DNA from: Crotophaga sulcirostris
Lineage: Eukaryota; Chordata; Aves; Cuculiformes; Crotophagidae
Reading direction: 5' to 3'
Length of the DNA: 64,000 nucleotides
Assembly: GCA_013397455.1 (NCBI GenBank)
Contig: VYZB01000026.1
Coordinates: 3,090,428 to 3,154,427 of the forward strand
A model generated the notes under the pieces. That model was not told where the DNA came from and made no database searches. It saw only the letters and a list, made by a program, of their open reading frames with translations. Position 1 is the first letter of the stretch. Each line of letters opens with the position of its first letter. Shown here piece after piece: positions 54,299 through 64,000 of this stretch. Both the position numbers and the translations under genes were made by a program.

Positions 54299-57200
54299 GA
54301 AAAAGGTGGCACCTCGATGGTCTGACTGCTCTCCCGTGAAGGACTGATTGTGTGTAAGCATTGCTGTGTAAATGTTGGGGTTAGAGTAGGGGAGATGGTT
54401 ACACAACCTGTCTCTGGGAGATGGAAAAAAAAAAAAAAGCCTTAAAAGAATAATCAGCAAAAAGATCATGCTGCAAATACAATAGCCATAAACCATGATG
54501 CCCAAAATAGGAAAGCCCAGGGGGGCTTTAAAGCTGTGAAATATCCATACATGTTATCTATCTGTTGTTTTTTGTTTTTTTTTTTAAGAAAGATGCAATA
54601 TACTGAAAGCTTTAGAAGCTGAGGGACTGTAGCCCACAGCTGTGGGATGCTGTTTTCATTGTCTTAAAGCTGATGGAAGAAAGGTGATCTGGGGCCAAGT
54701 TCTGGGCTGATTTAGGGTCCAGTTTTCAGAAGATGGAGCACCTAGAACCTCAATTAGATGTCTTCTTTCTGAGTTCAGCATCGTGAAGGAAGCACTTGCT
54801 GAGGGCTTTGACTTTATGCCCTGGGGAATTCTGTTGCTCCCATATGCTGCTCAAGTCAGCCAAGTATCAGTTCCTCCAATAAATACTGAGTGGGCTTTGC
54901 AGGTATGAAAGTTACCCATAATGAGTAGGATTTAGTGAGGTATTGGTGAGGATGATTCTTTAAGTCATCTGATGGTCTAATAATTTTGACTCGTTCTTTT
55001 TACTGTCTGTAACCTGGTCTGAACTGATCGTTGGCTCTGCCTTGAGCAGCAATTTGGACCTCCGTAGGTCACTTCCCATCTGAATTATGCTGTAGTTCTA
55101 TCAATATTTCTAATTTTTTGAAAGCTTTACTGAAGGTCATTGACAGAAACAGAGGAGTCAGTGGGAGCTGGGAAACTATATATGGTCTTCTGCATCTGCC
55201 TCCATTCATGTCCCTTCAGGTGCTCCTGATGTTTCCAGTGGACTACTTTATTCTGCTGCATTTAATAGCTTTAAATAAAGTCTTACATTACAGTGTTCCT
55301 TCCTTCAGGAAAGAGAAAAAATAGTTGAGGGTCCCTTCAAACAATGCCAGTTTTCTCTGAGTAAATTTATCTGGCTCTCTCTGGAGACCCATTGCATGAA
55401 GCAATTAAGTCTTAATATATTTCATTCAGTGCGATGGTATCTCTGCAGACGCCAGTCTGGGGAGAAGCAAAATGTTAAGTTCCTTGGCAACCTCATGTTC
55501 ATGCAGATCAGTTGTATAATTATGTGTGTCAGTTACAATTAAAAGAACATTCTCAGCCCATGACATCGCAGTACAGCTGACTGCCTCACAACGATGTTCT
55601 GATTGCTCACTGATGGCCATGGAGGGCTTTTTTTTTAATATACGTTAACATGCAGATTGTGAGCAGACATTCAGTCCTCAGGAATGGCAAGAGAGATTTC
55701 CAGTTTTTGTAAAGAGTTTCCAAGAGAAGAGATCCAACTTCTTCGTGAATAATGTTGTTTCATAGCAACCGTTGAGTTTTCTTGTCCTATTATTTGAGGA
55801 GGCATCGTCTTGTGCTCATGGGGAGCTTCAACCTTGTGTTGGGAGCTTCTTTGGCTAATAAAAAAGGTGATGCAAATAGAAATAGCCTAGAAGCTCTTAA
55901 TCAAACACTGTTCCAATGCTCTGTTCCTTTGAAGGATCTTCAGTTTTATCTGTGTACCCTGAACTTTTTCTTCATTTGTTTGTGTGGAACCTGGTCAGCT
56001 GTCGAGCACCCCCCAGGTGCCCCAACTCACATGACCTTCGAGGACAGCTGAGAACAGGCACTGTTTTATTAGAGTCCTCACTTTTCACACAGGTGCTTCA
56101 TGTGCTTCCGAAACCACAATTCATTCCAGCTCTAGCCATGAGTGCTAATCTGTCCCAGAAGCGTGTATTGTTTCAATGTCAATGTTGAAACATGTGCTAG
56201 AGCACATTTTAAAAAAAGTCAAACCCCAAACAAACCCTAATTGCAGTCTTTGTGGTTGGGCTCCCTCTCCAGCAGAACAAGTGACAACTTGACACATTCT
56301 GCTCAAGACACACAAGCATTGTCTTGTCTGATGCCGCATACCAGCTGAGCCATTTCACCCGCTCCATAAAGTCTCTTGCTGTTAATGTTGTGTTTGGATC
56401 TGGTTGTTCCTCAATTAATAAGTTGTTCTGCAAGTGGAAGATCTTCAGAGGGCCAAGCTTCTCCATTGTGCAGTCTTTCTCCTGGTGCAGGAACAGACAT
56501 AAAGTCAGCAGCTATATGTTGACTTTCAAGAGGTGAGGACACAGTATAAGCCTTGTCTTGTAACCTGGCATTGGGCTGTGTCAAGGGATGGCATTCACTC
56601 AAGTGTCTTTCACTCTGAAACCATTTGGATACTTCTCTGGCTAATCGACCCATGTTTGACCTGAGAGATCAAATAAATGGCATTTTTAACCGTGTTACAT
56701 ACACAGAAGTGAATGTTAAGTAGTACCTTCTTATCAGATCCCTGCGTTTCCACCTGTGACCCTGTGGACTGTCACAGATGGTTGTCACCGGTGATCTGAG
56801 ATGCTGGAATTGAGTTGGATGAGGATAGCCCTGTGTAGCTGTACAAGGGACCTGGTGGATATTCCATTGAAGAGTGTGAGGGACTTAAATACTGTGGGGA
56901 GGAGGTAGGCTGGGGAGAGCCACCAACTGCTATTCCTGAAGGAACATCTTTCCCAAGCATTCAGGGGGACACTATACAAACCCCAAATGAGATTAGCTGT
57001 TGTAGCGATGGAACTGTTCCTTAAATATATTCATCCACGTGCATTCACCTTATTATGCTTCAGGGCTGTATTATGGGTGGGAAGTCACAGCAAATAGATA
57101 GCCTCAAACCTGGTGGTTGTGAAGAGTGGGTTTCTGCAACTCGCATGTTCTCTCATTTCAACATTATTATGAATTTAAAGCCAAAAATGTGTGACTAATC

Positions 57201-57540
57201 CTGTGTCGGAAGTGCAGTTGCTGCAGTTCTACAACTAAAAACTTTGCTGTGGTTATCTTCCATGTGCATTCCCTGCTCCCTTCTTGCCCTCCACATGTGC
57301 TCTTCTCACTGCAGATTTTGGAAGCATCTGCTGGAGAGGTGCATGCTGAGCTCTTACATTAAACAGAGAAGTTATCTCTTTTTTCTGAATTTTAAGGAAA
57401 TAGACACTGATTATTTTGGGGTGTACAGAAAATATATCTACTTTGATGTATGTACTGTAAATTTCTAATTTATCACTGTAAAAAACCCAAGAACTTTGCT
57501 ATTTAATTTTTATATCAAAATAAAATTTTAACCTCTGTGG
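54299..57540 (+). other. FZD4: FZD4 3' untranslated region
   Basis: Sequence after the TGA at 54296-54298 up to a likely cleavage site just past the AATAAA at 57519-57524. Vertebrate FZD4 messages have long 3' UTRs, so about 3.2 kb is plausible. Further AATAAA hexamers at 54878, 55274, 55857 and 56672 could give shorter forms. No CR1 insertion interrupts it, consistent with constraint on a transcribed region. Open frames inside are short and unrelated to known proteins. The 3' limit is inferred. Confidence 0.7.
57519..57524 (+). terminator. FZD4: Probable distal FZD4 polyadenylation signal
   Basis: Canonical AATAAA within atatcaaaataaaatttta. It is preceded by a TGTA-type upstream element (gtactgtaaattt near 57453) and followed by GT-rich ctctgtgg and ttttttggtgagg. 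The combination is typical of a strong distal poly(A) site. Cleavage would fall near 57535-57550. Confidence 0.65.
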
Positions 57541-60500
57541 ATAACTAAGATATTCCTGTCAGCCCTCACTTTTTTGGTGAGGTTGTTTCTTAAACTGGCT
57601 TCATCACTGTTGCAAGTGCTTTTTTTCCCTGAAGGAAGGACTGAAATGCTCACGCTACGGTGAAGGGATGCTCCGAATGGGTTAGTCCAGTGCAGTTTGG
57701 ATCTAAATGTGGGTTGTGAGAAATATGGAGAACAAAACGTCGTTGGGCAACAGTGAAAGTACGTGCGTGCTTCAAGGCTTGTGAGCAGGGTGGATGGAAA
57801 CTCAAAGACAGTGCACTGATCCCCGGTGCTGGCTGGGCATGCAGCAGGATCTTTGGGCTTGTCTGAGCATGTCCCCAAAACCAAATGGGAGTGTAAGGAT
57901 GGAAACACGACCATCTGCTGCTGTAACACTGCTGGGAGGTGGCTCCTGGGGAGATAAGAGCTTCCTGTAAGGCTCTGGTCTATTTAAATTATTATGGAAT
58001 ATGTGCATCCAAAAATGCACTGAGCATTCAGATCGGGGGCGTATGGTGGAGGAGGGCCCCATAACCCCCTGCCCGTTGTGTGGATGAGAAGTACTTTTGA
58101 AAGGGGCAAGTCCTGCTCTTGGTAGCATGCTTGAAAAGAGTTTGCTCCTAGCAGTAATTTCAGCCCTTCAGAGAACACATTCAACTGATCATCTACATTT
58201 TCTGGCAATGTTGTTTTTTTTTTAATAGGCTTCTTAATGCTTCACTTCTTTTTTATTCCTTTTTGTAATTTCTGTTCTCACAGTGACAGGAGTTCGTTCT
58301 TTTTTGTGTACATCCCTCACCAGTTTCTCTGACATTAATGGTAAAGTTTGTGATATTAGTCATCATCTAAACTCACTTAATCATATTCATCATGAAGCAT
58401 TCTGTGTGCAGATTACTTAATTAGCATAATATTATTCTAATAAGAATCTGAATCAGACTAGAGTGGATAATAGTGAGGATGCGCTATAAAGACTGTAGGA
58501 ATTATCACCTGTGTATCTGTAGCTAATGAAGTTTTGAAGAGCAGCATCTAAACCTGGTAATTACAGTGATTTGCTCATGCCTTTGGCAGCTCATCTCTGT
58601 AATGTTCTCAGGTTGGTGATTAATGAGAACTCTGACTTGAAACTGGTAATTAGGAGTCTTTAATATAGCTACAGTTAAACATAACAAACATAAAAGAAAA
58701 GAGCTGCTGGGGAGGGTGGAGGATCTCTTGTTACTGGGGCTGTTCACACCACCAGAGAACATCAGACAGAGCCTTGGAGACACTGTTGGCTGGGCAAGTG
58801 TCTCTGGTGGCCACTTACCCATATGCATGTCCCCCACATGAGGCATCTCAGAGCATTGCCTGTGAAGTGACAGTGGGTTGCTGCAGTGCCTTTGAATGAG
58901 GGACAACCTCCCCAAGCCACTGCAATGACAAATCATCCCCGGTTTGCCAACAGAAGGGAGTATGTGGCTGTAGACACAACTCACAAAAAGCCCCGTTATC
59001 GGGACTTTTGGGGTTGGTTTTTTTTGATTGTTTTTGTATTGTTTTGTAAAAGCTGAGAGTAAATGTTAAGGACTTCGTAATGAAGGAGACTAAACATCTC
59101 CTGCCAGAAGTCAGGCACATCCTAAGCTCCATAATGTGAAAATGTGGTATCATGAGACTCCAGCTTTGGCGGTTTCTACCACACCCTCTCTGTCCCCAGC
59201 CACTTGTTCCCATAACTGTGCTGCATTTCAGCTCCTCCTTCATTTTACCAGTACAACTATTCGTGGTGCTCGGCTGCAAAGCAGATCAGCAAACAGATCC
59301 GGGTTAAAAATAACCATCAGAGTTTTTGCTTTGTTTTATGCTGGGGGTTATTTTTAACTTAGACCATGTCAGTGGTCTGGTTTATGTGGCAGCCCCACTA
59401 AGAGCTGTACTGGCACAGCGAGGCAGCCCGAACTGCTGTGGGAGCAGGGGTCTGGCTTACATGGCCTTGGCTTCTGCAGGCAGAATCCTGTGGAGCTGCT
59501 CCCCGAGCCCTCTTGGACCTTCATCGCTTCGAAGCCAGAGCTGCGTCTGCCTGCAGGGATGCAGGAATGGGTGAGAGACATGTGGAAACTACCTGACCAC
59601 CTCCAGTTTCCCCAGCCTCTGCTAAGATGACAAAGCCTTCAGTAACTCTTTAAGTTTGAGGCTTTGACTAGGATGATGGAGTCCAGCTTTGGACGGCTCA
59701 CCTACAGGTGAAAGCCTCATTGCACAGCCCCATAGGAGCTGTGTTGCTAGTGCTCCATAGTGCCCTTTTTGGCACGCTTGGGCTAATTGGCTCATAATAT
59801 ATGCCAGGAGTTTCCAGCCTCTGTTTCAGCCTCAGATGCCAAATATTGGTGTAGTTTGAGTGCAAAGCAGAGCATCTCCTCATGCTTGCAAGGCCAACAC
59901 TGGCTGCAACAGTGATGAGGCAGAGCATGGTTCAGGGTGCAGCTGTGTCGTGCCATCCTCCTGCTGCACCTCACCAAGAATAATGGGTGAGAGGATGGGC
60001 ACCCATCGGGCAGCTCCCAGCTGATGCTGACCTGGTACAGTAGATCCCATATCACCGGTATTTCCTGCAGCTGGGAAACGATTTCTGGCCAGAGGTCCTG
60101 CACATCCTGGCAGACTCCAGCTGTTGTAACAGCTTTATGTTGTTAATAACCATATGTTTTGTTTTATGCTCTGGGAACAGCCTACCAAGCAGTCACTACG
60201 GGGCTGGAAGAGCACAAACATGGCTTAGAGCGTAGCGGCAGCAAACAAGGACTCATGTGCTAAGATGTCACTAAGAAACTGTTCTGTTTTCAGATTTTCT
60301 GGGGAAAGCCACGTGCCAGCTGTTCGATACAACACCAGAGGAAACAGGTTAAATTCCAAACTCAAATATTATTGCACCACAAAGTTTGCTATAATTTGTA
60401 ACATTTTTTTTTCTGTGTTTACTTGCCAGAAGAAAAAGTGCTGATTTATTAGACCCACTTCAGAGGGCTTGGGGAAGGGAGACTTTCATTTTGTTTGGTT

Positions 60501-61192
60501 TTTAATAAATGGTTTTAAACATTAAAAAAAACAAACAAAACCAATTACCGTGGCTTGCCAATACACTAGCAAGACAAACGTCTTCATTTTATATTTCCAG
60601 CAGCATTTAGCTAGTTTCCTGTCTGATTCTGTCATTTCCTGAGCTTAATCTGAGGAAGGGAAAAAACATCCTTCCTGTAAAATACATGCAAATCATTTGT
60701 CAGTTGTCTTCTACAATATTAAGGTTTAAAACATTGTTTTGCAGAGATACAGCCTGACATTAAATAGTTAATGGCTGAAATAAAAGTATTTTGTTCCAAA
60801 GCAACTCAGAGACACTCTTACTCGAGTACTTGGTAAGGGATGATAACTGCAATGCCATGGGAAGGCAGGAATTGAGTCTTTTCAGGGATTTTCCTTGCAT
60901 TTTTGCGTCTTTTGCTGTGCAGTAAGGAGTGGCTGACATCTAGCGGCAGCTGCGCCCTCGCCCCAGCCCCTCTCTGCTGCTCACTGGCCCTGCTCCCCAC
61001 TTGTGTCCAGGACATTCCCAGGGGGTTGCTCAGAGCAGATTTTCTTTCCCTGGCACTGCAGGGTTGTGATGCAAAGCAGGGAGCTGCTGCACCTCCACCT
61101 GCTCCCCAGCCCTGTCAGGCTGCATCCTGATTCGCATCGCTCCTGGGAGGGTTGGTACCTCTTCGGTAAGGCCAACGCCACCATAGACTTTA

Positions 61193-61395
61193 ATAGAATC
61201 ATAGAATCATGAAATGGTTAGAGTTGAAAGGGACCTTTAAAATTCATCCAATCCAACCTCGCTGCAGTGAGCAGGGACATCTTCAACTACAGCAGGTTAC
61301 TCAGAGCCCCATCCAACGTGACCTTCAATGTTTCCAGAGATGGAGCACCTTACTATGTCTCTGAGCAACCTCTTCCACTGTTTCACCACCCTGGC
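61193..61395 (-). mobile_element. CR1 LINE 3' end (minus orientation)
   Basis: Begins tagaatcatagaatcatgaa (tail repeat), then ggttagagttgaaagggacc, ccaatccaacctcgctgcag and gttactcagagccccatcca. It ends in the C-terminal coding block around gcaacctcttccactgtttc. This is a clear reverse-complement CR1, 5'-truncated near 61395. Confidence 0.93.
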
Positions 61396-62812
61396 TTTCT
61401 TTCAGGATACTAACATTGAACCCATTACATGGGTGTTCAGAGGCAATGTTGTGCAGCAGCAGGAGATCTGTGCATCAAGGCTCCAAACCAGCATCTGGAA
61501 AGGTGAGGGCAAAGCAAGGTGCACACCTCAGCTGCTGATGTGAAGACTCTGCCCAGCAGCCTGTCTGCCAGCCCTGGGCCATGTGTGATGGTTTGTACCA
61601 AGTGCATCCTCTAAGGAAGTCATGAGCTCACCCTCCATTTAGTATTAATCTCTCCTCGCTCAGCCCTGGGCTTAGGGCTTGCATGGCTACAGCAGGTTGC
61701 TAACATTGCTCGTGGAGAAAAATAAGATTGCCCAATAACATGGTAGCATGGCAAAAAGGCCAAAATGATGTCTGTCCCCTGCTGTGGCAAGGACAGCTGC
61801 TGGCAGCAGAAGCCAGCAGCATGTATACTGCAAAAAATGTCATTCAAAAGACTTAACATGATCTCTTGTTTGCCCTCATGCCAGTTATGTTTAAAAGAAA
61901 AAGAACTCGGAGAGCCCCCCAGGAAGGAAAGCCTCCAGCCTGGGAGGATAGCCTTTCTTCTTTCTGCTGCCATTTGACAGCAGTGGGAAAAGCTGGCAGG
62001 CCCCAGGCAGAAAGCAAAAGCATTTGCAGAGTCACACACAGAAGAACCACAATAAAACCATTGAAAGGTAGGGAGTGCAGAAGAGGCCTGGAAACAGGGA
62101 AGAGTAGTTCTCAGAGGAGGAGGGAATATACGTATAACTCTGCAAATTCAGCAATAGAGACCCCAGCATATGAAAGTTATGACAAACAATAAGACCATTC
62201 CGCTCACAAAACAATCATGTTTCCGCAGCTGTGATGTGAGTGGAGCCAAAAGAAGTGAGGAGCCATTCCTGCTTCCCTGGAGAATGGTTTTATAACCAAA
62301 GAAAGGAAGGGGGCAGGTCTCATCCCACAACATCAGTAATTCATCCTGTCAGCATCGGCAAAGCCGGCCTTTAGTTTGCTGTAGGATGAGCTGGATTTCT
62401 CTTCTGTCAGTCCACAAGGTCCCTCCCTTTCCAAAATGCCCAAGAGCAGCATCTGTGTCTACCAGAGCACTGACAGCTTCAGGATGCACCAGGATGCTGA
62501 ACAGGACAGCATCCCTTCCTCCCCCTCTCCTTGAGGTATCAGGCACTTTTTCTTTTTTTGGCTGTCAGAGTTCAAGTCTGAGATACATAGCCACCAACCT
62601 CGCCCTCTTTGCTTGTGTGGCCTTTCCAGTAACTGTGCTCTGCCACCCCATGACTCTCTCCCAATGCACAAATTCCTATCAGGTGTTTGCAGATCCATTC
62701 CCAAACCTGCTACTGAGCTGCTGTCTCTTGTCACAAGACGGTGGCCTGGCCATGGTGGCCTTAGAGAGAGTGCAGGATTGCAGAGCTGCTATGGCTGTTG
62801 GGATGTCAGTGA

Positions 62813-63098
62813 TAACAGCATGAGAGGAAATGGCCTTAAGCTGTGCCAGAGGAGGTTTAGATTGGCTATTAGGAAAAATTTCTTTGCCAAAAGGGTTGTC
62901 AAGCATTGGCTGCCCAGGGAAGTGCTTGAGTCACCATAGCTGGAGGTGTTTAAAAGAGGCATAGACATAATTAGGGACATGGTTTAGTGGTGGATTTGGC
63001 AGTTTAAGATTTATGATTGGACTCAGTGAAAGTAAAGGTCCTTTTCCAACTTAAATGATGAGTTAAATATGACATTAAGTAATATATGATTCTATGAT
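62813..63098 (+). mobile_element. CR1 LINE 3' region (plus orientation)
   Basis: It starts near gataacagcatgagaggaaa and encodes [20 protein letters not shown] followed by [15 protein letters not shown]. It continues with tggaggtgtttaaaagaggc and ends at tatatgattctatgatatt. One deletion removes part of the HWLxxLP block. It is a divergent subfamily relative to the other copies here. Confidence 0.9.
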
Positions 63099-63796
63099 AT
63101 TACTTCAATACCGATCTATACAGAGGAAAGCAGTGTATGGGTATGCAACAAGTGCCCAGGACCTCCACACCTCCCCAGCTCTGCTAGAGCAGCTGAAGCA
63201 GACGAGGCAGAAGTTTTCAAAGCCTTTCCCTACAACCTCAGAAGAAGCCAACTAACCTCCTAGTAAGAGAAGAAAGACTAAGAGATTTGAGGACTTGTTG
63301 GCCCAAAAGGGGCACATGGAGTGGAATGAAGGAGTGCAGATGTGATGACCAAATCCAGGATCTTCTGAGCTGCACCATGTTCTTGTGCTAATGCATGGAT
63401 TCCCCTGGATGCAGAAGAAAAAGAAAAATCTAATAACACAGCAGAGGTTGGAAAACAAACTGAATTTGAGCCCTGTTGAGCAGAGGAAGGAAGACATCAG
63501 AAAGGTACAAACCGAAACAGCATGGAAGGGAGAGCTGCAAGGTGCCCCAGAGCATGGGCAGACATCTGTCCCCAGACCAGCCACAGCTGCTTGGCACAGC
63601 AAAGGGACAGCATGTGACACCTCAAAGCTGTGGCATGTTTAAAGTTATCTGGGCACTGCTGCCTAAGGCAGATGAAGAAGTGTCCAGCTCTTGGCAGAAC
63701 TGAAGGGCAGGTAGCTGCCATCAGAGGCAAAAACTGAGAGTGAAAGATTTTGAATAAATGCAGCTGTTTGCAAAATGCAATGTCTGTCCACAGCTG

Positions 63797-63890
63797 ATCA
63801 TAGAATCATAGAATCATTTAGGTTGGAAAAGATCCTTAAGATCATGAGTCCAACCATAAACCTAACACCCTTTAGCTACTTTTTATTTAT
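63797..63890 (-). mobile_element. CR1 LINE 3' end (minus orientation)
   Basis: tcatagaatcatagaatcat followed by ttaggttggaaaagatcctt, aagatcatgagtccaaccat and aaacctaacaccc is the reverse complement of a CR1 3' UTR and tail. Similarity fades by about 63890. Confidence 0.9.
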
Positions 63891-64000
63891 GGCTTAATAT
63901 GCTCCAATCATGTCCTTACACTAACAGGAACAATTTAAGCTGTCATTTGAACAGGGAAAAACCACCATTTCAGCTCAATCTGATATCAACTTGGAGTTAC

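Larger units (their letters stand above)
57545..64000. other. Intergenic region downstream of FZD4
   Basis: No recognisable exon. In mammals PRSS23 is, as I recall, the next gene and converges on FZD4. No trypsin-like serine protease motif is visible on either strand, so it must lie beyond the window. The region contains three CR1 pieces (61193-61395, 62813-63098 and 63797-63890). The longer open frames, such as minus 57528-57929 and 58523-59279, have no domain signature. Confidence 0.6.

Noticed and set aside
57528..57929. 133-codon minus-strand frame overlapping the FZD4 poly(A) region
   Set aside because: No domain or conserved motif and no splice context; overlaps UTR end on the opposite strand by chance.
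57545..64000. Search for PRSS23, expected downstream by synteny
   Set aside because: No serine-protease motif is visible on either strand, so the gene is presumed outside the window.

Overview
The window is vertebrate nuclear DNA, almost certainly avian. It has at least eleven CR1 LINE fragments, several ending in the ATTCTATGA-type 3' tail typical of bird CR1, long AT-rich non-coding stretches, and two runs of N (31874-32742 and 51068-52028) beside GC-rich minisatellites. There is no bacterial or operon-like organisation.

Two genes are supported. (1) TMEM135, minus strand: two early coding exons at 18128-18255 and 12362-12454. Their splice phases join exactly (AG|G, an arginine codon), and the peptide matches the N-terminal third of TMEM135. 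The first coding exon and the exons after the second were not found; the first may lie in a gap or in sequence I did not recognise. (2) FZD4 (frizzled-4), plus strand: the complete last coding exon at 52970-54298, 442 residues including part of the cysteine-rich domain, seven membrane helices, the KTxxxW Dishevelled motif and the C-terminal ETVV PDZ ligand. A 3'UTR of about 3.2 kb follows, ending at a good AATAAA (57519-57524). Exon 1 (about 95 residues) is not in the readable sequence and is most likely inside the 51068-52028 gap. The two genes are head-to-head, as I recall for human 11q14.2.

Layout: 1-12361 is TMEM135 intron or later gene body with two CR1 pieces; 12362-18255 holds the two TMEM135 exons and the intron between them, which contains an unassigned exon-like segment (16461-16685); 18256-31200 is presumed TMEM135 first intron or 5' flank with CR1s; 31200-33690 is a C-rich minisatellite, a gap and two same-strand CR1s; 33691-50720 is intergenic with CR1/L3-like remnants and small duplications; 50722-52450 is a G-rich 120-bp minisatellite, a gap and a CpG-rich block; 52029-57540 is FZD4; 57545-64000 is downstream intergenic DNA with three CR1 pieces.

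Functionally, FZD4 is the Norrin/Wnt receptor (with LRP5/6 and TSPAN12) needed for retinal vascular development. TMEM135 is a multipass membrane protein linked to mitochondrial and peroxisomal homeostasis. They are neighbours by conserved synteny, and nothing here shows a shared pathway. I saw no convincing new biological system. The best loose end is the 225-bp in-frame, splice-site-flanked segment inside the TMEM135 intron.
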